From an uncultured Oscillospiraceae bacterium (GTDB lineage: Bacteria > Bacillota > Clostridia > Oscillospirales > Ruminococcaceae), in NCBI GenBank assembly GCA_958403605.1, contig CATXYA010000027.1, positions 1 through 10,524 on the forward strand: 10,524 bases of DNA, in the 5' to 3' direction. The position numbers and the translations under genes were made by a program. Positions 1-5,841 of this stretch are shown here, piece by piece (positions within the stretch are counted from its first letter, which is position 1; every line of letters starts with the position of its first letter). The notes beneath the pieces were generated by a model. The model searched no databases. It was given only the letters and a program-made list of their open reading frames with translations, and was not told the origin of the DNA.

Positions 1-1
1 G

Positions 2-499
2 ACCAACCATTTGGACATCTACACCCGGGAGAGCCTCACCGAGGCGCTGGCGGCCTATGAGGGCACGCTGGTGATGGTGACGCACGACCGCTACCTGATG
101 AACCGGCTGGCCTGTCCCATTTTGTATTTGGAGGATGGCCAGGCGGCCTTGTACGCGGGCTATGATGCGCTGATGCACCGCGGCACCGCCCAGCCGGCGG
201 TGCCGGTCGAAAAGCAGGAGACGGCAAAGCCTGCCTACGGAAAAGAGCAGCGCCGCCGCCGCGCCCAGCTGCGGGAAAAGATCAAAGCGCTGGAAGACGA
301 GCTGGAGGCCTTGGAGCTGAAGGTGCTGGAATTACAGGACTTGGTGAACGACCCCGAGGTGCTCAAGGACCATCTGCGGCTGCGGGAGGTCTGCGACGAG
401 CTGGACGACACCCGCTTCCGGCAAGACGAGGCTTATGGCGAGTGGAGCGCCCTGGTGGAAGAGCAGGAGGCCATGGAGGCCGAGGACGAAAGCGATTGA
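2..499 (+). CDS. ABC-F family ATPase, C-terminal fragment (5' end outside window)
   Basis: The reading frame is open from the left edge. It begins with T-N-H-L-D-I, the segment that directly follows the Walker B/D-loop (LDEPTNHLD) in ABC-F proteins. The H-switch T-H-D-R-Y follows about 25 residues later, so the window holds only the end of the second nucleotide-binding domain. Next comes a charged linker (K-E-Q-R-R-R-R near residue 75) and a Glu/Leu-rich heptad-like stretch to the end, the C-terminal coiled coil found in Uup/YheS-type members. ABC-F proteins are soluble, act on the ribosome E site, and either aid translation or protect from ribosome-targeting drugs. The subtype cannot be decided without the inter-domain linker, which lies upstream. 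Its TGA stop is embedded in the -35 box of the next promoter. No separate terminator precedes that promoter; the first is at 627-659. Confidence 0.9.
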   Translation, partial: TNHLDIYTRESLTEALAAYEGTLVMVTHDRYLMNRLACPILYLEDGQAALYAGYDALMHRGTAQPAVPVEKQETAKPAYGKEQRRRRAQLREKIKALEDELEALELKVLELQDLVNDPEVLKDHLRLREVCDELDDTRFRQDEAYGEWSALVEEQEAMEAEDESD

Positions 500-524
500 C
501 AGCCGATCCCCGGTGTGTTATGCT
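496..524 (+). promoter_or_regulatory. Sigma-A-type promoter for the leader/GNAT unit
   Basis: A perfect -35 TTGACA lies at 496-501, a 17-nt spacer follows, and a -10 TATGCT lies at 519-524. Transcription would start near 531, about 27 nt before a leader ORF with its own ribosome binding site. The TGA stop of the ABC-F gene (497-499) sits inside the -35 hexamer, so the two genes are packed without spacer DNA. Confidence 0.75.
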
Positions 525-557
525 TGATTTAATTTGATAGGGGAAGGGGAGCTGACG

Positions 558-602
558 ATGAAAAAAACCACGCTGACAGTCATGGCTCCCGGCATGCTGT
601 GA
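558..602 (+). CDS. Putative 14-aa leader peptide upstream of GNAT gene
   Basis: This is a short ORF, ATG at 558 to TGA at 600-602, encoding MKKTTLTVMAPGML. It has a strong Shine-Dalgarno run (AAGGGGAG, 544-551) six bases before the ATG and lies about 27 nt after the predicted transcription start. It is followed at once by an intrinsic terminator, and then by the acetyltransferase gene. Bases 586-592 (CTCCCGG, within codons 10-12) are perfectly complementary to 629-635 in the 5' arm of that terminator. This is the geometry of a translated attenuator leader. The early codons are rich in Lys and Thr (K-K-T-T-L-T). It could instead be a chance ORF; conservation in relatives would decide. Recognition rests only on position, RBS and pairing, not on homology. 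Confidence 0.5.
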   Translation: MKKTTLTVMAPGML

Positions 603-626
603 TTTGACCGCGATTTTGGAATGACC

Positions 627-659
627 GCCCGGGAGAGGTCTTCTTTCCCGGGCATTTTT
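627..659 (+). terminator. Intrinsic terminator / candidate attenuator before GNAT
   Basis: GCCCGGGA (627-634) pairs perfectly with TCCCGGGC (646-653). The stem extends inward through a G-T, an A-T and a G-C pair, leaving a five-base loop (638-642), and is followed by ATTTTTC. It lies between the leader ORF and the GNAT ribosome binding site, so it would stop transcripts starting near 531 before they reach the GNAT gene. It could also end read-through from the ABC-F gene. Confidence 0.75.
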
Positions 660-684
660 CTGCCCATTTTTAGGAGTGTGTGGT

Positions 685-1143
685 ATGATCCAATTGCGTG
701 AGATCACCGTAGAGAATTTTGAAGAGGTCATTGCTTTGCAGGTGGCCCAGGGCCAGGAAGCTTGGGTGGCGCCCAATGTCCGCTCCATCGCGGAATCCAG
801 GCTGTACCCCGCAGCCGTTCCCTTGGCGATTTGTGCGGACGGGAGACCTGTGGGGTTTGTGATGTACGAGCTGGACCCCGAGGACGGCGAATACTGGCTC
901 TGCCGCTTGATGATCGATCATCGGCATCAGGGAAAGGGCTATGGCCGGGCGGCGCTGGAACAGGTGCTGGCGCGTATTCAGCAGGATGCGGCGCATGACC
1001 GGGTGTTTCTGAGCGTAGAACCGGACAATGAAGCGGCGGCGCAGCTGTATGAGAGCGTGGGCTTCCGGTTCGACGGGCGCGTGCAGGACGGAGGAGCCGT
1101 TATGGTTTTGCAGTACAAGTCCAAAACCGAAATGCCTATTTGA
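685..1143 (+). CDS. GNAT-family N-acetyltransferase, BltD/spermidine acetyltransferase-like
   Basis: This is a 152-aa single-domain GNAT enzyme that would transfer acetyl from acetyl-CoA to an amine. The ATG at 685 is chosen because AGGAG (672-676) lies eight bases upstream; a GTG at 676 in frame would overlap that site. The acetyl-CoA pyrophosphate loop R-H-Q-G-K-G-Y-G is at residues 80-87. The C-terminal N-E-A-A-A-Q-L-Y-E-S-V-G-F at 115-127 carries the usual catalytic-type Tyr (Y122). The opening (I-x-x-V-T-x-x-N, then L-x-V-A-Q-x-Q) and the length resemble Bacillus BltD, a spermine/spermidine acetyltransferase, by memory of the family; the substrate is an inference. Expression probably depends on the upstream leader and terminator. 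It is monocistronic: a new promoter starts inside its last codons. Confidence 0.85.
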   Translation: MIQLREITVENFEEVIALQVAQGQEAWVAPNVRSIAESRLYPAAVPLAICADGRPVGFVMYELDPEDGEYWLCRLMIDHRHQGKGYGRAALEQVLARIQQDAAHDRVFLSVEPDNEAAAQLYESVGFRFDGRVQDGGAVMVLQYKSKTEMPI

Positions 1144-1168
1144 CAAAAGCCGTAAAAAATGATAGAAT
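1140..1168 (+). promoter_or_regulatory. Sigma-A-type promoter for the DEAD-box helicase leader
   Basis: TTGACA is at 1140-1145, followed by a 17-nt spacer and TAGAAT at 1163-1168. The GNAT TGA stop (1141-1143) lies within the -35 box. The predicted start, near 1175, is only a few bases before the hairpin at 1178-1199. If the promoter is real, its transcript opens with a terminator-like structure and has a ~240-nt leader. No better promoter was seen between 1205 and 1412. Confidence 0.6.
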
Positions 1169-1177
1169 ATTTTGCTG

Positions 1178-1205
1178 AACGAGGATTTCGGTCCTCGTTT
1201 TTTTA
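1178..1205 (+). terminator. Intrinsic terminator after GNAT / first hairpin of helicase leader
   Basis: AACGAGGA (1178-1185) pairs perfectly with TCCTCGTT (1192-1199) around a six-base loop, and a run of T residues follows to about 1204. It serves as the GNAT terminator. Because the consensus promoter at 1140-1168 lies upstream of it, it may also act on newly started helicase transcripts. Confidence 0.8.
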
Positions 1206-1412
1206 TTACGTCAGTAACAAAAAATGCCGTAAATGCGAACTTGTGAGCATTTGTGCGCGCCAGCGCACAGGACGAATGTCCACGGCTATTTTTTATTGCT
1301 GCGCAATAAAAAATAATTGATCCCCATGGCCGTGGGCCAAGGATGGCCCACATGGCCGAAAAAATAGCCTGCGGCTATTTTTTTGTGTAACCTGAAAGAA
1401 TAGAGGAATCAA
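1205..1412 (+). promoter_or_regulatory. Structured 5' leader of DEAD-box helicase gene
   Basis: About 200 bases without a credible ORF are filled with inverted repeats. AAATGC/GCATTT (1231-1236/1247-1252) is first; the 7-bp stem 1252-1258/1263-1269 shares base 1252 with it. Next come GGAC/GTCC (1270-1273/1278-1281), a perfect 13-bp stem with a TGC loop (1287-1299/1303-1315), GTGGGCC/GGCCCAC (1332-1338/1345-1351) with an outer GGCC/GGCC clamp, and a terminator (1359-1384). GGCTATTTTTT at 1284-1294 can pair instead with the terminator's 5' arm at 1359-1369, which would destroy both the 13-bp hairpin and the terminator. This suggests a transcriptional switch; a dispersed palindromic repeat is the main alternative. 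Confidence 0.55.
1359..1385 (+). terminator. Intrinsic terminator just before helicase RBS
   Basis: AAAAAATAGCC (1359-1369) and GGCTATTTTTT (1373-1383) form a perfect 11-bp stem with a TGC loop and a run of seven T residues (1378-1384). It sits 28 bases before the helicase ATG, with no gene ending between it and the terminator at 1178-1205, so it is placed as an attenuator rather than as an end-of-gene signal. Confidence 0.65.
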
Positions 1413-3119
1413 ATGACAAAAATTTCATTCTCCGACATGCAGCTCACCCCCAAAGTGGCGCGCGCCGTCTCGCTGATGGGCTTCGACTTTGCCACGCCCG
1501 TCCAATCCGAGGCGATCCCCACCATCCGCACGGGGGTGGACGTCATCGCCCGTTCGCAGACCGGCACGGGCAAGACGGTGGCTTTTGCCATCCCGGCCAT
1601 TGAGCGGGTGGACACCCACGCGGAAAAACCGGTGGTGCAGGTGATGATCCTGTGTCCCACGCGGGAGCTGGCGCTGCAGGCCTGTGAGGAGATCAAAAAG
1701 CTGGCGCGCTTCAAAGAGGGTATCCGCCCGGTGGCGCTGTACGGCGGCGCGCCCATCGACAAGCAGTGCATCGCCCTGCGGCGCGCCAACCTGGTGGTGG
1801 GCACGCCGGGCCGTGTGATGGACCATATGCGCCGCAAGACGCTGAAGCTGGATCATTTGAAGATGATCGTGCTGGATGAAGCGGACGAAATGCTGAACAT
1901 GGGCTTCAAAGAGGATATCGAGACCATCCTGACCGATACTCCCGCGGACCGTCAGACGGTGCTGTTTTCCGCCACCATGCCCCCGGCGATCCTAAAGATC
2001 ACCAAGGAGTTTCAGAAAGACCCGGTGATGATCGAGATCGACAAAAGCCAGGTGACGCTGGAAAACATCCATCAGCGCTATGTGGAGGTGCCCCACGCCG
2101 CCAAAAAGCGGGCGCTGGCCTCCCTGCTGGACTACTACCAGCCCAGCAGAGCCATCATTTTCTGCGGCACCAAAAAGATGGCCGACGAGCTGTCGGAATT
2201 TTTTGCTGACCGGGGCATCAGCGCCGAAAGCATCCACAGCGACATCAAGCAGTCCCAGCGCACCACCACGATGCACCACTTCAAAACAGGCAAGACCGCG
2301 ATCCTGATCGCCACCGATATCGCCGCCCGCGGCATCGACGTCAGCAACGTGGAGTACGTCATCAACTACGACTTGCCCCAAAATGCCGAATCCTATGTCC
2401 ACCGCATCGGCCGCACGGGGCGGGCGGGGAAAAACGGCTGCAGCATCACCATCTGCGGCAGCAAGCGGGAGGCCGCCATGATGCGGCAGATCGCCAGAAT
2501 GGTGAAGTCGGAGATCGAAGAACTGAAGCTGCCCACGGCGGCCGATCTGCGGGCCAAGCAGAAAAGCCAGACCGTGACGGAGTTGGAAGCTCTGCTGCAG
2601 CAGGGCGCCGAGGACGGGCTGCTGAACATCGTCGACACCCTGGCGGAAAAAGGACATTCTCTGCGGGAGATCGCCGCGGTGGCGCTGGCGCTTTCCCATC
2701 CCGCTTTGGTGAAGCCGGTGGAAGAGCCGGCCTGGGAACAGGCGGAGCGCGGAGACCGTGCGGAACGGCCCGGCCCGATGGAGTGCGGAATCCTGCTGTT
2801 GGACATCGGTTCCGGAGACCGGGTGAGCGCCAACCACATTTTAGGCGCGGTCACGGAGCGCACAGGGCTTTCCGGTAAAATGATCGGTAAGATCGATATT
2901 TTCCCGGGCCAGACGCTGGTGGAAGTACCGGAGCCCTACTTGCAGGAAGTGTTGGAGGCCATGGAGGGCTGTAAGATCTGCGGCAAGCCGGTCCACGCCA
3001 GCCTGCTGGCGGAGCCGCCGCGCAAAGCGCCCCGGCGCACGGCCTATCCGGTCAAACCGGGAAAGGGCTTCCATGCGGACAGCCGGCACGGTGCGAAACG
3101 CCGGCCCTTCAAAAAATAA
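1413..3119 (+). CDS. DEAD-box ATP-dependent RNA helicase with DbpA-type RNA-binding domain
   Basis: This 568-aa cytoplasmic helicase unwinds RNA; relatives act in ribosome assembly, mRNA decay and cold adaptation. The ATG at 1413 follows AGAGGA (1402-1407). The core is complete: Q motif with G-F and Q31, motif I S-Q-T-G-T-G-K-T (48-55, Ser where Ala is usual), P-T-R-E-L (82-86), T-P-G-R (132-135), D-E-A-D (156-159), S-A-T (187-189), and H-R-I-G-R-T-G-R (330-337). A helical linker follows, then about residues 456-533 matching the DbpA RNA-binding fold (G-I-L-L-L-D-I-G ... I-G-K-I-D-I-F ... V-E-V-P), and a basic tail rich in Lys/Arg. The architecture is that of clostridial CshA/DeaD/DbpA-type proteins; the exact orthologue is not assigned. 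The long leader with terminators suggests control by attenuation. A strong terminator follows the stop. Confidence 0.95.
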   Translation: MTKISFSDMQLTPKVARAVSLMGFDFATPVQSEAIPTIRTGVDVIARSQTGTGKTVAFAIPAIERVDTHAEKPVVQVMILCPTRELALQACEEIKKLARFKEGIRPVALYGGAPIDKQCIALRRANLVVGTPGRVMDHMRRKTLKLDHLKMIVLDEADEMLNMGFKEDIETILTDTPADRQTVLFSATMPPAILKITKEFQKDPVMIEIDKSQVTLENIHQRYVEVPHAAKKRALASLLDYYQPSRAIIFCGTKKMADELSEFFADRGISAESIHSDIKQSQRTTTMHHFKTGKTAILIATDIAARGIDVSNVEYVINYDLPQNAESYVHRIGRTGRAGKNGCSITICGSKREAAMMRQIARMVKSEIEELKLPTAADLRAKQKSQTVTELEALLQQGAEDGLLNIVDTLAEKGHSLREIAAVALALSHPALVKPVEEPAWEQAERGDRAERPGPMECGILLLDIGSGDRVSANHILGAVTERTGLSGKMIGKIDIFPGQTLVEVPEPYLQEVLEAMEGCKICGKPVHASLLAEPPRKAPRRTAYPVKPGKGFHADSRHGAKRRPFKK

Positions 3120-3126
3120 AACAATA

Positions 3127-3167
3127 GAAAAAGCCTGGCACCGCGGTTTGCGGCGCCAGGCTTTTTC
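3127..3167. terminator. Bidirectional terminator between convergent genes
   Basis: GAAAAAGCCTGGC (3127-3139) and GCCAGGCTTTTTC (3155-3167) form a perfect 13-bp stem with a small inner CCGC/GCGG hairpin. The A-tract on one side and the T-tract on the other let it end both the helicase transcript (+) and the DHHW transcript (-), whose stop is 16 bases away. Confidence 0.9.
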
Positions 3168-3182
3168 TTGTTTTGACCAAAT

Positions 3183-4334
3183 TTAAGGCGTTGCAATACG
3201 GCTTGCCAGGGAGATATCCGTGGAGAAGCCGCTGAAGCTGTAGAGGACGAGTACCTGGTCATAGCCGCCCTCTTCCAGGATAGCGTCCAGTTTATTGGCG
3301 TTGTCACGGAAGTCCACGATGCCGATGGTCTTATAATTGGCCGTCAGGAAGGGCAAGAAGCTGTTGGCATAGCTGTCCTTGACCACCAGGATGCTGCCCT
3401 CGCCGTCGCCCGTCAGCACCGAATAGCCGTTGTTGCCACGCAGGAACGCTTTGTACTTGTCCCGCGTTGCCAGGTCGGCGGTGTCCATCACCGGGCCGGT
3501 CTCCTCCAGCATCGTGCCGTCGCGCTGCAGCTTGTAGACGCGCAGGACGTTGGGCAGCTCCAGATACCGCAGCGTATCCGGCGGGGTGCCGGGGCGGCGC
3601 GCCTTAGAGTAGTTGGTGCCGTAGAAATCTTCCACGGTCTTGATCTCGTGGGCAGAGAGGTCCATCGGCGTCATGCCCTTGGCCGTCACATAAGCCTGGT
3701 AGGCGAGATAAGCGCCCTCGAAGGTCCAGTGGTGGTCGGTGCGGTAATAGATGTCCTCGTCCTTGTGGGCGGCCAGCGTTTCGCGCATGTCGTAGACAGT
3801 GGCGCTGCCGTCCAGCAGGCGGGCCAATTCGTCCAGGCAGGCCGCTTCATCCGCCGCCGGGAGATGGGCGGGCAGCCTGTCCTCCAGCACCAGGCTGGCG
3901 GAGGGCACGATCATCACGTCCACCTGGCCGGGATGGCGCTCGGCCAGCTTTTGCAGCGCCCCCGCGTTCATCGTGAACTTCCCGCCGATCTCCAGCTGCT
4001 TGGCAAACAGATAGTGGTCGCTGCCATACCATACACCGTTGTTTTCGGTTTTCAGCAGCGCCGTTTCCACGCCGCTTTTCAAATTGATCCAGCCATCCCG
4101 AAAGGCGACCTGGTCTTTGGTATATTCATTGTATTTGCTCATCCAGGTCTTGGTGGTGTCCTTCTCCAGTACGGAGCCCAGGCTGAAAGGCGGGCGCTGG
4201 GCTAAGGAGCGGTTTTCCAGCTCGGAAAAATCCCGCTTGGGCCAAAGCTCATCCAGGACGGCGAAGCCCATCAAAAACGCCAGAAATACAAACACGATGG
4301 GATACCGGCGCAGATACTTTCCAAATTCTTTCAC
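3183..4334 (-). CDS. DHHW-family protein, AlgX/AlgJ-like partner of MBOAT O-acetyltransferase
   Basis: This 383-aa protein has a short cytoplasmic start, one N-terminal membrane segment (about residues 11-28) and an extracytoplasmic domain. The signature D-H-H-W is at 200-203. K-D-S-Y-A-N-S-F at 319-326 offers S321 as the SGNH-type nucleophile, to go with D200 and H202, as in AlgX/AlgJ; this assignment is by family analogy. The GTG at 4334 is chosen because a G-rich Shine-Dalgarno (AAGGGGGGG) precedes it by about seven bases and the residues upstream of it in the same frame are antisense-like sequence of the MBOAT gene. It lies 14 bases after the MBOAT stop in the same operon. The likely job is to take acetyl delivered by the MBOAT protein and place it on a surface glycan. 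The glycan is unknown. Confidence 0.85.
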   Translation of the reverse strand: MKEFGKYLRRYPIVFVFLAFLMGFAVLDELWPKRDFSELENRSLAQRPPFSLGSVLEKDTTKTWMSKYNEYTKDQVAFRDGWINLKSGVETALLKTENNGVWYGSDHYLFAKQLEIGGKFTMNAGALQKLAERHPGQVDVMIVPSASLVLEDRLPAHLPAADEAACLDELARLLDGSATVYDMRETLAAHKDEDIYYRTDHHWTFEGAYLAYQAYVTAKGMTPMDLSAHEIKTVEDFYGTNYSKARRPGTPPDTLRYLELPNVLRVYKLQRDGTMLEETGPVMDTADLATRDKYKAFLRGNNGYSVLTGDGEGSILVVKDSYANSFLPFLTANYKTIGIVDFRDNANKLDAILEEGGYDQVLVLYSFSGFSTDISLASRIATP

Positions 4335-4348
4335 GTCGATGCCCCCCC

Positions 4349-5755
4349 TTAAAAACGGAAATACAGGAACGGACTGTTGGTGGCGTCCACCATATAGGCG
4401 ACGGTGACCACGAAGAGCACGGCCAGTACCAGCCCGCGCAGCAGCGTGTTTTTTTGCAGCCGCTCGTAAATTTTGGTGGTCAGCGGCGTGCAGCAGAAGA
4501 TGCTGACCGCCAGCAGGACGCCGTAATTGCGCAGATAATACAGCGCCGAGGCCCCGCCCGAGGGCACGAACATCTTTTGCAGCAGCAGAGGCAGGGAAAC
4601 GCCGTAATCGCTCCCGACAAACAGCGCCCAGCCCAAAACCACGAAAAACATGGTGTAAAGGTGCGGCCAGATCTTGCCCTTTTTCAGGTGGGGCAGCAGC
4701 CAGATCTTCTCGATCATCAGCAGCACGCAGTAGTACAGGCCCCAGAAGATGAAGTTCCAGTTGGCGCCGTGCCAAAACCCGGTCAGAAACCAGACGACGG
4801 CAATGTTGAACAGCTGGCGTTTCAGGCCCTTGCGGTTGCCGCCCAAGGGGATATAGACGTATTCCTTGAACCAGCTGGAAAGGGTGATGTGCCACCGCCG
4901 CCAGAACTCGGTGATGCTTTTGGAGATGTAGGGGAGGTTGAAGTTGTCCGGGAAATCGAACCCCAGCATCTTGCCCATGCCGATGCCCATCATGGAATAG
5001 CCGGAGAAATCGAAATAGATCTGCAGGGTGTAGGCCGCGATGCCCAGCCACACCAGCGGCGTGGAGGCATTGGCCAGCCCGATGGGGCTGTCGGTGGAAG
5101 ACTGGCCCACGATGTCATACCACAGCTTGCTGATGCCGTCCGCCAGCAGCACCTTTTTCGCCAGGCCGAAGATGAACAGGGAGATGCCGGCGTCGATGCG
5201 GTCCAGCGTGACGCGGTTTTTATAGACGTGGAGCCTGTCCGAAACATCGCGGTACTTGACGATGGGCCCGGCGATCAACTGCGGGAACATCACCACATAA
5301 GCGCCGAAATCGATGAGGTTGTGCTCGGCCTCCACATCGCCGCGGTAAACGTCGATGGCATAGCTCATGGTCTGGAAGGTGTAAAAGCTGATGCCCAGCG
5401 GCAGCGTCAGCTGCAGCAGCTGCAAGTGGGCGCCGGAGACGGCATTGATGTTGCGGATAAAGAAATCCGTGTACTTGAAAAAGCCCAGCATCCCCAGGCT
5501 GCCGATGATGCTGTACAGCAAAAAGCCCAGCTTCGCCCGCTTGTTGGCGCGGAAATGCTCGATGCCGAGGCCCGCGGTATAGTTGATGAGGATGGCGGCG
5601 GCCATCACAGGGAACAGCCGCACCTCGCCCCAGGAGTAAAAGACCAGGCTGCAGAAAAACAGCACGGTGTTTTTCCACTTGCCGGGGGCAAGGTAATACA
5701 GCGCCAGCGTGATGGGCAGGAACCGGAACACAAACAGGATGGTGCTAAAAACCAT
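4349..5755 (-). CDS. MBOAT-family O-acyltransferase, AlgI-like
   Basis: This 468-aa polytopic membrane protein has many hydrophobic segments, starting with M-V-F-S-T-I-L-F-V-F. It carries the family blocks Y-F-D-F-S-G-Y-S (247-254), F-W-R-R-W-H-I-T-L-S (284-293) with H289, Y-I-P-L-G-G-N-R-K-G (301-310) and F-W-H-G-A-N-W (327-333), where H329 is the expected active-site His. AlgI/DltB/PatA-type proteins move acyl groups from a cytoplasmic donor across the membrane. The ATG at 5755 has AAGGAG (5762-5767) six bases upstream. It is followed by the DHHW gene 14 bases on. No strong promoter was found in the short gap behind the lipoprotein terminator, so it may rely on read-through from 6365-6393. 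The substrate is not shown by sequence; DltB is less likely because there are no dlt partners. Confidence 0.93.
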   Translation of the reverse strand: MVFSTILFVFRFLPITLALYYLAPGKWKNTVLFFCSLVFYSWGEVRLFPVMAAAILINYTAGLGIEHFRANKRAKLGFLLYSIIGSLGMLGFFKYTDFFIRNINAVSGAHLQLLQLTLPLGISFYTFQTMSYAIDVYRGDVEAEHNLIDFGAYVVMFPQLIAGPIVKYRDVSDRLHVYKNRVTLDRIDAGISLFIFGLAKKVLLADGISKLWYDIVGQSSTDSPIGLANASTPLVWLGIAAYTLQIYFDFSGYSMMGIGMGKMLGFDFPDNFNLPYISKSITEFWRRWHITLSSWFKEYVYIPLGGNRKGLKRQLFNIAVVWFLTGFWHGANWNFIFWGLYYCVLLMIEKIWLLPHLKKGKIWPHLYTMFFVVLGWALFVGSDYGVSLPLLLQKMFVPSGGASALYYLRNYGVLLAVSIFCCTPLTTKIYERLQKNTLLRGLVLAVLFVVTVAYMVDATNSPFLYFRF

Positions 5756-5783
5756 GATGGACTCCTTGCAAAAAGCATAAAAT

Positions 5784-5823
5784 CAAAAGGAAAACCGGTA
5801 CTCGTCAGGGCGGGTACCGGCTT
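5784..5823 (-). terminator. Terminator between lipoprotein and MBOAT genes
   Basis: On the minus strand AAGCCGGTAC and GTACCGGTTT form a stem (plus-strand arms 5814-5823 and 5792-5801, core of seven perfect pairs, one G-T), followed by a T-rich stretch. It lies just after the lipoprotein stop and before the MBOAT ribosome binding site, so it would lower, not necessarily abolish, transcription of the two downstream genes. Confidence 0.7.
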
Positions 5824-5841
5824 CGGTGCAGCAGGGGACGA

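Noticed and set aside
670..1353. 227-codon minus-strand frame across GNAT and the helicase leader
   Set aside because: Covers the GNAT gene in antisense and runs through terminators and hairpins; no RBS and no family resemblance.
1992..2837. 281-codon minus-strand frame within the helicase gene
   Set aside because: Antisense shadow of conserved DEAD-box helicase motifs; no RBS and no domain.
4335..5051. N-terminal extension of the DHHW reading frame
   Set aside because: This part is Arg/His-rich out-of-frame sequence of the MBOAT gene. The GTG at 4334 with a G-rich RBS gives a normal DHHW protein with an N-terminal membrane anchor.
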